Assembly (NCBI RefSeq): GCF_002198715.1 | Contig: NZ_MWLK01000024.1 | Location: 31,745 to 95,744 of the forward strand | Length of the DNA: 64,000 bases | Source of the DNA: Rhodomicrobium sp. R_RK_3 | GTDB lineage: Bacteria > Pseudomonadota > Alphaproteobacteria > Rhizobiales > Rhodomicrobiaceae | Direction of reading: 5' to 3' | Translations under genes and position numbers: made by a program | Shown here: piece after piece, positions 9,179-18,223 of the stretch | Layout: each line of letters opens with the position of its first letter | How positions within the stretch are numbered: the first letter of the stretch is position 1 | Notes under the pieces: generated by a model | The model's input: the letters and a program-made list of their open reading frames with translations, nothing else | Told to the model about the DNA's origin: nothing | The model's database searches: none

Positions 9179-9868
9179 ATGACCCTATTGGCGATCGACA
9201 CCAGCATGACGGCCTGCTCCGCCGCCCTTCTCAGGGCGGGCGCGGCGGGGCCCGTGCAGCGTTTCGAGCCCATGGAGCGCGGCCATGCCGAGGCGATTTT
9301 CCCGATGATCGAGGCCGTCATGGCCGAGGCCGGATGCCGCTTCGCCGACCTGACCCGGATTGCGGTGACGGTGGGGCCGGGCAGCTTCACCGGCGTGCGC
9401 GCGGGCGTCGCGGCGGCGCGGGGACTGGCGGTCGCGGCGGGATTGCCGGTGATCGGGGTGAACAGCCTCGAAGTGATGGCGCGAGGCTGCCTCCGCAGGC
9501 TCGGCAATGAGGAAGGCGGTTTCGCCATCGCGCACGATGCCAAGCGCGGCGAGTTCTATGTCCAGCATTTCGCCGGAGATGGCGCGCCGCTGAGCGAGCC
9601 GCAGATCATGGATCTGGCGCAGGCGGCGGCATCGATCCCCGCAAGCGTCGCCCTGATCGCGGGCAGCGGCGCGGCGGCCATCGCCGAGGAAGCCGGACGC
9701 CGCGGCCGCGAAATCCGCGCCCTTTTCCCCGTTCTCCTGCCCGAAGCTGGCGATCTCGCCCTCATCGCCTCGGCTCGCGAGCCGGATGCGCGCCCGCCCG
9801 CGCCGCTCTATCTCCGTCCCGCCGACGCCAAGCCGCAAACGGATAAAAGCCTTGCCCGCGCCGGATGA
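9179..9868 (+). CDS. tsaB: tRNA t6A37 biosynthesis protein TsaB
   Basis: TsaB is the partner of TsaD in making N6-threonylcarbamoyladenosine on ANN-decoding tRNAs. The 229-residue protein has the ASKHA-type start (LLAIDTSMTACSAAL) and the typical VGPGSFTGVRAG motif near residue 65. It overlaps the following rimI, the common tsaB-rimI arrangement. Confidence 0.95.
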   Translation: MTLLAIDTSMTACSAALLRAGAAGPVQRFEPMERGHAEAIFPMIEAVMAEAGCRFADLTRIAVTVGPGSFTGVRAGVAAARGLAVAAGLPVIGVNSLEVMARGCLRRLGNEEGGFAIAHDAKRGEFYVQHFAGDGAPLSEPQIMDLAQAAASIPASVALIAGSGAAAIAEEAGRRGREIRALFPVLLPEAGDLALIASAREPDARPPAPLYLRPADAKPQTDKSLARAG

Positions 9869-10346
9869 AAGCGGCGCGGCGCTGCTCCAATTCACCCCCG
9901 AACAGGCCGTGGCCGTCGCCGAGCTGCATTCGCGCTGCTTCGCCGTCTCCTGGACCGCCGCCGATTTCCACCGATTCGCCGCCCTCGCCGCCTATCCCGG
10001 CGTCACCGCATGGCTGGGCGAGCGCCTGATCGGCTTCGTCGTGCTGAGCGTCATCGAGCCGGAGGCGGAAATCCTCACGCTCTGCATCGACAAGGAGCTT
10101 CGCGGCCGCCGCTTCGCCTCCGCCATGCTAACGCGCCTGATCGAGGACGCGGCGGCGCAAGGCGTCGAAACGCTGTTCCTCGAAGTCGGCGTGCGCAACG
10201 AGCCCGCCCGCGCGCTTTACACGCGGCATGGGTTTATTGAGGCCGGCCGCCGGACCGGCTATTATCGAACGGATCGAGGCGCGGAAGACGCCATCGTCAT
10301 GCGGCTGTCGCTTCCCGGACCGATGCGCGCCGCGCGCGGCTCCTAG
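9852..10346 (+). CDS. rimI: GNAT acetyltransferase RimI
   Basis: RimI acetylates the N-terminus of ribosomal protein S18. The GNAT core is clear: an acetyl-CoA-binding stretch with LRGRRFASAMLTRLIEDA and a C-terminal EVGVRNEPARALYTRHGF signature. The start is uncertain: TTG at 9852 gives a 164-residue protein that overlaps tsaB by 17 bp; ATG at 9786 would add 22 residues out of phase inside tsaB that look non-conserved. Confidence 0.88.
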   Translation: MPAPDESGAALLQFTPEQAVAVAELHSRCFAVSWTAADFHRFAALAAYPGVTAWLGERLIGFVVLSVIEPEAEILTLCIDKELRGRRFASAMLTRLIEDAAAQGVETLFLEVGVRNEPARALYTRHGFIEAGRRTGYYRTDRGAEDAIVMRLSLPGPMRAARGS

Positions 10347-10439
10347 CCGGCGAGTTTCGCGCAGAAAATGCCGCCTGCGGACGGGCTCGCCTGGACATGG
10401 GCGGTGAAGCAACCTATCGTCGCCCCAAACCGAAGCACG

Positions 10440-10889
10440 ATGTCAACGGCTGCCATGGCGAAGCTCAAAGATTCGCTTTCTAAAATCGAGGCGCTCTGCG
10501 CCGAGAAAGGCATGCGCATGACCCTGCAGCGCAGCGTCATCGCCCGCGTGCTCTCGGCCGCCACCGATCACCCCGATGTCGAGGAAGTCTACCGCCGCGC
10601 CAATCAGGTCGACAGCCGCATCTCGCTCTCCACCGTCTACCGCACGGTGCGCCTTCTCGAGAATGCCGGCATCATCGACCGCCACGATTTCGGCGATAGC
10701 GGCCGCGCCCGCTATGAAGGCGTCAAAAGCGAGCACCACGACCACCTGATCGACACCGAGACCGGCATCGTGATCGAGTTCAAGAACGAAGAGATCGAGA
10801 AGCTGCAGGAACGCGTCGCCCGCGAGCTGGGATATGAGCTCGTCGGCCACAAGCTGGAGCTTTACGGCCGGCCGGTCAGGAAGCGCTGA
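10440..10889 (+). CDS. fur: Fur-family metal regulator (Fur/Mur type)
   Basis: The 149-residue repressor has a winged-helix N-terminus (MRMTLQRSVIARVL, then STVYRTVRLLE) and the metal site HHDHLID. In classic Fur a CxxC follows; here that stretch is IDTETG, so the structural zinc cysteines are missing, as in alphaproteobacterial Mur (manganese-responsive) proteins. Position after rimI is typical of Hyphomicrobiales. Start 10440 is preferred; the frame is open from 10368 without family-like residues. Fur versus Mur cannot be settled from sequence alone. Confidence 0.9.
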   Translation: MSTAAMAKLKDSLSKIEALCAEKGMRMTLQRSVIARVLSAATDHPDVEEVYRRANQVDSRISLSTVYRTVRLLENAGIIDRHDFGDSGRARYEGVKSEHHDHLIDTETGIVIEFKNEEIEKLQERVARELGYELVGHKLELYGRPVRKR

Positions 10890-10959
10890 AGCGGCCAGCC
10901 AGAACGGGTGTCATTCGCGCAAAAATGGGAAGCTACCTACCCTCAGCATTCCAAAACAC

Positions 10960-11068
10960 CGTCGCCCCGGCCGAAGAGCCGGGGCCTACTCGCCTTTCCT
11001 CTTGCCGCAGCATTCGCGGATAGATGATTGGGTCCCGGCTCGCCGCTGCGCGGCGTCCGGGACGACGG
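10960..11068. repeat. Composite palindromic repeat, second family (full copy)
   Basis: The element starts CGTCGCCCCGGCC, continues through GAGCCGGGGCCTACTCGCC and CTTGCCGCAG, and closes with GGTCCCGGCTCGCCGCTGCG followed by CGGCGTCCGGGACGACG. The ends are in inverted orientation and each is palindromic. A second full copy is at 63589-63692 and a half copy at 1904-1950. The rest of the 354-bp gap 10890-11243 holds nothing I can recognise. Confidence 0.7.
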
Positions 11069-11243
11069 GCTGGGCGTTGCCTTGCCGATTTGGAAGCTGA
11101 AAGGGGGCTAAGCCAGCGGGCGTGTCTCAGCGTCCGGACGGCTGCAGCCAGCCGTCTACTCATGGGAGAGGCAATTCGTCCGGCGATTGGGGTGGCCGCG
11201 CGTCGGCCCCAGCCAAGCCGATCCCGCTCCCTTCATTCCCACA

Positions 11244-12398
11244 TCAGTTCGACTTCGCGATCCGGAACGTGCCGCTGCAATTTCCGCCGAGCGCGCGGAA
11301 TGTGCCCGACCCGGCGCGCCCCGTCAGTCTGCCCTTGAATTCATGGACCTTGCCGCTGCGGTTCGACCGGCGCTTGAAGGTGATCTCGCCGCCCGGACCG
11401 ACGCGGCCCTCGGTGTCGTTCGAGCCCCGGACGCGGCCGCCGGAGATGTCCACCCAGAACGAGCCCGGCGGCGTGCGGCAATTGGGGCCGGAGCGGTCCA
11501 CCGACCAGCGGCCGTCCAATCCGGAGCCCCCCTTCGCCGGCGCCGCCGCCTTTTTGGCCGGCCCGGCGTCCGGCTCGACCGAGACGGGCTGGGTGATCGC
11601 CGCCGGCCGCTCCGGCCCCGGCTGGTCGCCCGAGAAGAACAGCCGGGAGCGCAGAGCGGAATGCTCCCAGGGAACCTGCTGCCCTTTGGTCGCGCCGATC
11701 ACGTCATTGCGGACATTGATGAGGATGGTCGACAAATCGGCGCCCGGCGTCCCCAAATGCTTCTTGAGCGCGGCGGTGAAGGGAGAATTCCGCCCCTCGC
11801 CGTCGAGCGCCACATTGCCGGGCTGCGTGGAATAGCTGATCAGCGTGCCGACGCCGCCTTCGGTCGGCGCGAGGCCCCGTCCGACCGCCACCCCGCGTGT
11901 TCCCATCGACTCGGTGAGGTTTCGCGCCAGCGGATTGTTGCGGCAGGCATCGAGGAAGAGCACGTTGGTGAAGGTCTCACTCTCCATGGCGCGCTGCACG
12001 TGGTCGAGCCGCGTCATCTCGAAATCGAGCGAGGCCGCCGTGCGCAGCACCGCATCGACCGGCACGATGTAGTTCTGGCCGTTGACCTGCAATCCATGGC
12101 CCGCATAGAAGAACACCGCCACCGCCGACCCCGGCAAGGCTTCCGCGAACTGGTGCAGAAGCTTGTCCATCTCCGCCTTGGTCAGGTCATGGCCCTCGAG
12201 CACCTGGAAGCCGAACCGCCGCATTTCGGCGGCGAAATCCTCGGCGTCATGGCGTGGATTGATGAGCGGTGCCGTATGCCGGTAGTTGGAATTGCCGACA
12301 ACCAGGGCAATCCGGGCATTTTCTGCGGCCATTGCGGGAATTTGCGTGATGAGCACCAGCAAGCCGATGGCCACGGCTTTGAATAAACGGATCGGCAT
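11244..12398 (-). CDS. Secreted caspase-family (C14) protein with C-terminal domain
   Basis: The 384-residue protein begins with a signal peptide (hydrophobic to about residue 22, then PAMAAENA). The caspase-like domain covers about residues 27-250, with catalytic His101 in YAGHGLQ and Cys152 in DACRNN, both intact. A linker rich in Pro, Ala and Lys (about 265-300) leads to a beta-rich C-terminal domain of about 90 residues (GRWSVDRSGPNC onward), of a type seen in other alphaproteobacterial caspase-like proteins but without a function I can name. It acts in the periplasm or outside. It is unrelated in context to the membrane caspase homologue at 23161. Confidence 0.88.
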   Translation of the reverse strand: MPIRLFKAVAIGLLVLITQIPAMAAENARIALVVGNSNYRHTAPLINPRHDAEDFAAEMRRFGFQVLEGHDLTKAEMDKLLHQFAEALPGSAVAVFFYAGHGLQVNGQNYIVPVDAVLRTAASLDFEMTRLDHVQRAMESETFTNVLFLDACRNNPLARNLTESMGTRGVAVGRGLAPTEGGVGTLISYSTQPGNVALDGEGRNSPFTAALKKHLGTPGADLSTILINVRNDVIGATKGQQVPWEHSALRSRLFFSGDQPGPERPAAITQPVSVEPDAGPAKKAAAPAKGGSGLDGRWSVDRSGPNCRTPPGSFWVDISGGRVRGSNDTEGRVGPGGEITFKRRSNRSGKVHEFKGRLTGRAGSGTFRALGGNCSGTFRIAKSN

Positions 12399-12568
12399 GA
12401 ATTCACTCGAAACTGAGCATTTATAAAATCAAAGAAACCAAGAATAGCGGATGCGGAAAGCTTACATCATCCGCCCGGACGCGTAAATTCCGTCGGCGGC
12501 GCGCGATTGCATTCAAAACCGTGAAACTGTTCAGCCGGTATGCCTGCCCCTATTGGCTCTCTCGGTCG

Positions 12569-13672
12569 TCACGAGGCGGCTTCGCGGGCGACGATCAGCG
12601 CGACAGGGCCGCCGCCATCGGGCCCCTGATGCTCCGCGCCGCCCGATACGTAAAGCTCGGCATGGCCGATCAGCCCCGCCAGCGCGCCGCAGACGAAGGC
12701 GCGGGCATGGCGGGTCGAAGCGATGTCGGAATCGTCGAGCATGGTATGGCGGAAGCCGCGCAGCCGCCCGTCGGCGCTCGCTTCGGCCTTGGCGAGCACC
12801 GCCACCACGCGTGGCCGCCGCGCCGCATCGAGCTGCCCGCTTGCCGCCAGCCCCAGGCGCGCGAGCGCGGCCCTGACCGGCTCGATATCGATGGCGTCGC
12901 GCATGACGGCGTGGTCGATGGCGAGCGGCCCGGTCCAGCGCGCGGACATGCCGAGGACGATGATCTCATGGCCGAGAAGCTCGATGCCCGCCGAACAGCT
13001 CGCCCGGCCGGACCAAAGCGCGCGGTTGGCGCCGATATCGCTGTCCGAGACGGCCCTGGGATCGATCTCGCCGAGCGCCACGCCGACACCGAGCGCGCTG
13101 GCCGCGCGGGAAAACCCCATCGATTTCAGCGTGTCCTGCGTGGCGACGGCCGCCCCCCGGCTTTGCGCCTCGGCGATGCGCGGCGCGGTCAGGAGCGGGC
13201 ATTTGACCTGCACGAAATGCACATCCGCCGCGTCCTCGATCCCGGCATCGGCCAGCGCCCGCGCCACGCCATCGGCGACCATGCGCATCTGGCCGACCCG
13301 GCCCAGATCTTCCGGTGGCAAGGCGGCGGTGTGGGCGCGCCCGATGGCCAGCGCGGGACCGCCGGACCCGTCCGCCTCGATCCGCTCGAATACCGTCCAA
13401 TGCGGCGCCATCGCGCCCTCGGTGCCGCCGGACATGACAAGGCAAACGGCATCCGCCGCCGCCTCCGGCAAATGGCGCCCGAGCAGCAGCCGCAGCGACT
13501 GCGCGGCATAGCCCCGGCTGAAATCGTTGACGAGGCCATTGCCCTCGGTCTTGCCGAAAATGCCGACAATACCGGCCGGGTCGAGCTTGCCGGCGGCGAT
13601 GGCGGCTTCGATGCCGGCGGTATCGCCGGGCCCGGCGGCCGGGATGCGGTGAATGCGGGCCTGGTGGGGCAT
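12569..13672 (-). CDS. Ring-opening amidohydrolase, cyanuric acid amidohydrolase/barbiturase family
   Basis: The family hydrolyses the rings of cyanuric acid (AtzD/TrzD) or barbiturate. The 367-residue protein shows the diagnostic threefold repeat, each unit with a Ser-Gly/Ala-Gly motif: VMSGGTEG near residue 80, SCSAGIELLG near 225 and YVSGGAEHQG near 345. Each repeat also offers a candidate catalytic Lys (for example VQVKCPLL). The size is normal. No triazine or pyrimidine degradation genes flank it, so the substrate (cyanuric acid or barbiturate) is undecided. It is read in the same direction as hrpB, 94 bp downstream of it. Confidence 0.9.
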   Translation of the reverse strand: MPHQARIHRIPAAGPGDTAGIEAAIAAGKLDPAGIVGIFGKTEGNGLVNDFSRGYAAQSLRLLLGRHLPEAAADAVCLVMSGGTEGAMAPHWTVFERIEADGSGGPALAIGRAHTAALPPEDLGRVGQMRMVADGVARALADAGIEDAADVHFVQVKCPLLTAPRIAEAQSRGAAVATQDTLKSMGFSRAASALGVGVALGEIDPRAVSDSDIGANRALWSGRASCSAGIELLGHEIIVLGMSARWTGPLAIDHAVMRDAIDIEPVRAALARLGLAASGQLDAARRPRVVAVLAKAEASADGRLRGFRHTMLDDSDIASTRHARAFVCGALAGLIGHAELYVSGGAEHQGPDGGGPVALIVAREAAS

Positions 13673-13766
13673 GGGTCACCCGAAGCGTTTGCGGCCGAGG
13701 AGATCCGGCTGGAGCCATGCTCTCATATCCGCCGATGCGAGCGCATCCGGCGCGGCGTCGCAGCCG

Positions 13767-16241
13767 TCAGGTGCCGCGCGGCTTGGCCCGCGCCGTCGGC
13801 GGGGCGGAGGCGGGATCGTCCGGCCAAGGGTGGCGCGGGTAGCGCCCCTTCATCTCGGCCTTGACCGCCCCCCATGACCCCTTCCAGAAGCCGGGAAGAT
13901 CGCGTGTGATCTGGATCGGCCGCCGCGCCGGCGAGAGCAGATGCAGCGTGAGCGGCAAGCTGCCGCCCGCAATGGCGGGATGCACGGTCAGCCCGAACAG
14001 CTCCTGCACGCGGATGTGCAAGGCGGGCGCGCCCGCCGTCTCATAGTCGATGGCGTGGCGGTTGCCGGTGGGCGCTTCGAAATGCGTGGGAGCCTCCTCG
14101 TCAAGGCGGCGCTTCAGGTGCCAGGGCAGCAGCGCATCGAGCGCAGCGCCGAGGTCGTCGGGGCCGATTTCGGAGAGCTTGGTCTTGCGCCCGAGGAACG
14201 GAGCGAGCCATTCGGCGGCGGTCCTGGTGAGCGCTGCATCACTCAGATCGGGCCATTCGCCGCCGCTGGCGGCGCGCAGGAAGCCAACCCTGTCGCGGAG
14301 CTGGGACTGCGCCTTGCTCCAGGGCAGGCGGCTTATTCCGAGCCGGGCCACGCCCTCCGCCAGCAGACGGGCGGTGTCCTCGCCGGGCAGCACCGGCCGG
14401 GGCTCGTTCGCGAGCAGAATGGCGCCCAGCCGGCGGACGCGGCGCGACCGCAGCGCGGCAGCGCCGGCATCGAATTCGATCTCATCGCTCTCGCGCAAAC
14501 GATGGCCGGCCGCGCCGAGCACATCCGCCTCGTCGGCGGCGGCCGCCAGCAGGATGCGCGTCGCCGCCGCCGATCCCGACAGTTCGGCGGCGACCAGGAA
14601 GGGCGCGCGCGCCAGGGGATGGGCCGCATCGAGATTTGCGCCCCGGCCGTTGGCGAGAAGGAACTGGCCGGGCGTGCCGCGCGCCTTGCCGATGCGTTCG
14701 GGGAAGGCGAGCGCCAGCAGCCGCGGCAGCGATAGGTCCTCGGGCGGGCTTTGCGCCGGACGGCCCGCGCGCGCCGTCCGGGCCCAGCCGGACGCCAGCC
14801 GCCGCATGTCGCCGGCGCGGCGCGAGCGGTCGCGGCGGAACGCTTCCAGCCGCTGTGCGAGATCGGCATCATTGCCGCCGAGCCCCCGTTCCACGATGAC
14901 GGCGGCGATCTCGGCTGCCGCCTCGGCCTGCCCGCGATCGGCGGCGGCAATCACCATCCGGGCGAGCCGGGGCGGCAGGGGCAGCGACCGCAGCCGCTTG
15001 CCCGCCGCTGTGATGCGGCCGTCCGCGTCCAGCGCTTCCAGCTCCGCCAGCTCCTTGCGCGCGGCGTCGATCGCGGCGGCCGGCGGCGGATCGATCCAGG
15101 ACAGCGCGAGCGGGTCGGGCGTTCCCCATTCGGCGCAGTCGAGCAGCAGGCTCGCCAGATCGGCGGAGCGGATTTCGGGCTCGGCGAAGGCAGGCAGGCT
15201 CTGCGTCTGCGCCTCGTCCCATAGGCGGAAGCATATGCCCGGTTCGGTCCGGCCGGCGCGGCCCCGGCGCTGATCGGCCGCGGCCCGCGAGGCGCGCACG
15301 GTCTCCAGCCGCGTCACCCCGACATCGAGCTCGTAACGCGGAACCCGGGCGAGGCCGCTGTCGATGACGACACGCACGCCCTCGATGGTGATCGACGTCT
15401 CCGCGATCGAGGTCGCTAGCACCACCTTGCGCAGGCCGGGGGGCGCCGGCGCGAGCGCGAGGTCCTGCGCCTTCATGTCCATCGCGCCGAAGAGCGGGGC
15501 AAGCAGGATCGACTCGTCGCTGATACGCTCTTTCAGCCGCTCCTCGACGCGCCGGATCTCGGCTTGTCCGGGCAAAAACGCCAGGATCGAGCCGGATTGC
15601 GCGCGCAAGGCCCGCATCACCGCCTCCGCCATCTGGTCCTCGATGCGAGCGCCGGCATCGCGGCCGAGATAATGCGTCTCGACCGGAAAGGCGCGGCCCT
15701 CGCTGGCGATGACCGGAGCATCGCCCAGCAGCCGCGCCACCCGCGCGCCATCCAGCGTCGCCGACATCGGCAGGATGCGCAGATCCTCGCGCAAGCCGCG
15801 CTGGCAGTCGAGCGCCAGGGCAAGGCCGAGATCGGCGTCCAGCGAGCGCTCGTGAAATTCGTCGAACAGCACCGCGCCGATGCCGGACAGTTCGGGATCG
15901 TCGAGGATCAGCCTGGTGAAGACCCCCTCGGTGACGACCTCGATGCGCGTCTTCGGCCCGGTTTTCGACACCATCCGCGCGCGCAGCCCGACCCGCTCTC
16001 CGACCGCCTCCGACAGGGTCTGCGCCATCCGCTCGGCGGCGGCCCGCGCGGCGATGCGGCGCGGCTCCAGCACCAGGATTTTTCGGCCCCCGAGCCAGCT
16101 TTCGTCCAGCAAGGCGAGGGGGACGCGCGTCGTCTTGCCGGCGCCGGGCGGCGCGACCAGGACGGCGGAGGCGCGCTCGGCCAGGGCGGCGCGCAACGCG
16201 TCCAGCACGGCGTCGATCGGCAGCGTTGCGGCAAAATCCAT
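13767..16241 (-). CDS. hrpB: ATP-dependent helicase HrpB
   Basis: HrpB is a DEAH/RHA-type helicase of unclear physiological role. The 824-residue product has Walker A APPGAGKTT near residue 30, the DEFH form of motif II (FDEFHERSLD near 125), motif III SATLDG, motif VI QRRGRAGR near residue 325, and the HrpB-specific C-terminal domain ending in the LFGLTVHPAI...LLSPARRPIQITRDLPGFW region that marks this family. ATG 16241 (MDFAATLPIDAVL) matches the normal start; the frame is open 16 codons further without conserved residues. Confidence 0.95.
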   Translation of the reverse strand: MDFAATLPIDAVLDALRAALAERASAVLVAPPGAGKTTRVPLALLDESWLGGRKILVLEPRRIAARAAAERMAQTLSEAVGERVGLRARMVSKTGPKTRIEVVTEGVFTRLILDDPELSGIGAVLFDEFHERSLDADLGLALALDCQRGLREDLRILPMSATLDGARVARLLGDAPVIASEGRAFPVETHYLGRDAGARIEDQMAEAVMRALRAQSGSILAFLPGQAEIRRVEERLKERISDESILLAPLFGAMDMKAQDLALAPAPPGLRKVVLATSIAETSITIEGVRVVIDSGLARVPRYELDVGVTRLETVRASRAAADQRRGRAGRTEPGICFRLWDEAQTQSLPAFAEPEIRSADLASLLLDCAEWGTPDPLALSWIDPPPAAAIDAARKELAELEALDADGRITAAGKRLRSLPLPPRLARMVIAAADRGQAEAAAEIAAVIVERGLGGNDADLAQRLEAFRRDRSRRAGDMRRLASGWARTARAGRPAQSPPEDLSLPRLLALAFPERIGKARGTPGQFLLANGRGANLDAAHPLARAPFLVAAELSGSAAATRILLAAAADEADVLGAAGHRLRESDEIEFDAGAAALRSRRVRRLGAILLANEPRPVLPGEDTARLLAEGVARLGISRLPWSKAQSQLRDRVGFLRAASGGEWPDLSDAALTRTAAEWLAPFLGRKTKLSEIGPDDLGAALDALLPWHLKRRLDEEAPTHFEAPTGNRHAIDYETAGAPALHIRVQELFGLTVHPAIAGGSLPLTLHLLSPARRPIQITRDLPGFWKGSWGAVKAEMKGRYPRHPWPDDPASAPPTARAKPRGT

Positions 16242-16355
16242 GCCGGTTGTATCCGGCGGCGGACTGCCGACCGCAAGCGCAATCTGCACCGGTCATCGCG
16301 GAGGGCGGGGGCGGGACCGGTTGAATCGGAATCGATCGGCGCGACCCGTTGTGCT

Positions 16356-16438
16356 GTCACTCCCGCTCAGGCGGGTATCCAGCCGCGTCCACGGCGGGCG
16401 CCTCAAGGATGTTGGATTCCCGCCTGCGCGGGAATGAC
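16356..16438. repeat. REPIN-like paired palindromes (second copy of the first family)
   Basis: GTCACTCCCGCTCAGGCGGG and the following TATCCAG form the left end; TTGGATTCCCGCCTGCGCGG followed by GAATGAC forms the right end in inverted orientation, with about 30 bp between. The layout and the CCAG/TTGG boundary match the element at 1741-1847. Confidence 0.75.
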
Positions 16439-16530
16439 AAAAAGTGGATGCGGCATTTCCATTTGAAATGATCGCCCTCTAGCGACGCGCGGCGGCCGGG
16501 ATACGCTCGTCCAGCCGCCGCGCCGCTTGC

Positions 16531-17499
16531 TCATTGCGGGGCGATGCCGGATTTCGCGACGATCTCCCGGAACCGCGCGCGCTCGCCGGACGCGAAGGCC
16601 GCGAACACCTCCGGCGTCATCGGCGCGGGTTCGGCGCCGATCTCCTTCAGCTTCGCCGTGACGGAGGGCTGTTCGATGATGCGCTTCACGTCCACCGAGA
16701 TCTGGTCGATGACCGGTTTCGGCGTGCCTGTGGGCGCGAACAGGCCGTGCCAGGTCTGGGCGTCGAATCCCCGCAGCGTCTCGGCGATGGTCGGGATTTC
16801 GGGGGCGGCGGCGCTCTTGTCGGGGCCGGTGACGCCGAGCGCGCGCACGGTGCCGGCCTTCGCCTGCGGAAGCGCGAAGGTGATGTTGTCGAAGGCAAGG
16901 TCGATCTCGCCGCCGATGATCGCGGCCATCACCTCGTTGGAGGCTTTATAGGGCACGTGGTTGAGCTTGACGCCCGCCATCGCCTGGAAAAGTTCGGCTG
17001 CCAGATGCTGGCTGCTGCCGATACCGGCGGTGCCGAAGGTCAGCTTGCCCGGATTGGCCTTGGCGTGCTCGACCAATTCCTGGACATTCTTGGCGGGCAG
17101 CTTGTTCGAGACCACCAGCAGGTTCGGCACCTTGGCGAAGAGGCTGATGGGCTGAAAGTCCTTCTCGGCGTCGTAGCCCAAGGACTTGTACACGTAAGGC
17201 GCGATGCCATGCGTGCTGGCGGTGCCGACGAGCAGCAGATGGCCGTCCTTATCGCCTCTGGCCGCCGCCGTGGTGCCGATCGTTCCGCCGGCGCCGGGCT
17301 TGTTCTCCACGATGAAGGGCACGCCGTATTTGGCTTGCATGTCGGAGGTGAAGATGCGGCCGAACAAGTCAGTGGTGCCGCCCGCGGCAAACGGCACGAC
17401 GACCGTGACCGAATGTTTGGGCCAGGCCTTGTCCTGGGCGAGGGCCGGCGCCGCCGCGGCCAGCAGCCCGGCGACGAGGAGCACAGAGAGTTTTTTCAT
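16531..17499 (-). CDS. Bug/TctC-family tripartite tricarboxylate transporter substrate-binding protein
   Basis: These periplasmic proteins capture small organic acids for TctAB-type transporters or act in sensing. The 322-residue precursor begins MKKLSVLLVAGLLAAAAPAL and cleaves near AQA/AQDK. The mature part has the family signatures: VTVVVPFAAGGTTDLFGRI near residue 35, the ENKPGAGGTIGT loop near 65 and HVPYK near 165. The frame extends 51 codons upstream of ATG 17499, but the signal peptide fixes the start. No TctA or TctB gene is nearby, so it is an orphan receptor, common in Proteobacteria. Confidence 0.92.
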   Translation of the reverse strand: MKKLSVLLVAGLLAAAAPALAQDKAWPKHSVTVVVPFAAGGTTDLFGRIFTSDMQAKYGVPFIVENKPGAGGTIGTTAAARGDKDGHLLLVGTASTHGIAPYVYKSLGYDAEKDFQPISLFAKVPNLLVVSNKLPAKNVQELVEHAKANPGKLTFGTAGIGSSQHLAAELFQAMAGVKLNHVPYKASNEVMAAIIGGEIDLAFDNITFALPQAKAGTVRALGVTGPDKSAAAPEIPTIAETLRGFDAQTWHGLFAPTGTPKPVIDQISVDVKRIIEQPSVTAKLKEIGAEPAPMTPEVFAAFASGERARFREIVAKSGIAPQ

Positions 17500-18223
17500 G
17501 CAGGCGTTTCCTCTAAATGTTGCGCCCTCTTGAACGGGGCGGATTTTGCTGCGCTGCGATACGGAAATACTGTCCTTCATGTCTGTTGCGGGTCTTGGCA
17601 TTGTCAGGCCGCCTCTCGCGCTTTGCAAGGCAATGACCGTCCAGCGGTCCAAGCAGGCGCGGCGGCGGCGCCTCGCGCTCCAGCCAAAAAGGGGGCAGCA
17701 GGGCGCTAGTCGTCGGACGCCGCTCCATGGGGTTGCATAGAAGCGGCACGCACACTCGCCGGAAGGCGAAGGTTCGACATAATTATAATTCAGTATGCAC
17801 TAGACAAATGGACTAGCGTCCGATAAATTTACCCATATCGATTGATCTATTAGATATTTTTTACCTTTGAGGCTTTGCGGTGAAAGCATCCGTCTTAGCT
17901 GCTGCAAAATTCATCGCAGCAATCCTGATCGCGCACCCACACCTATCAGGTCTTGATCGTCAGGCGGAGCCGTAGGGCGATCCGTCTCGCTGGTGGCATT
18001 TCGCATCGCGTCCGAGCCGAGCCTACGGGGGTGCTGTCTCCAGATACGAACCAACGGCATCTAAATGTGCGGGCGTCATCGCGGCCCGGTTAAGTCTTCA
18101 CGCGCAAGCTTGGCGGCATAGATTATTCATTGCTGAGCAAAGGCTCTTATTGAATAGCATACTCTCAGAACATCGCAGTTGCAGAACAGTAATTTTTTGT
18201 ACTTGTTGCGGTGGAGTCTTCCA
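17500..18223. other. 724-bp low-GC gap upstream of the protease/helicase locus
   Basis: No convincing gene lies here. From about 17770 the DNA is AT-rich (for example TAATTATAATTCAG and GATATTTTTTACC), a composition unlike both flanks and plausible as the promoter region of the eight-gene locus. A 31-residue frame at 17880-17975 (GTG start behind TTGAGG, beginning with Lys-Ala-Ser-Val and holding a hydrophobic stretch FIAAILIA) could be a small membrane peptide but may be chance. No clear terminator was seen. Confidence 0.45.
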
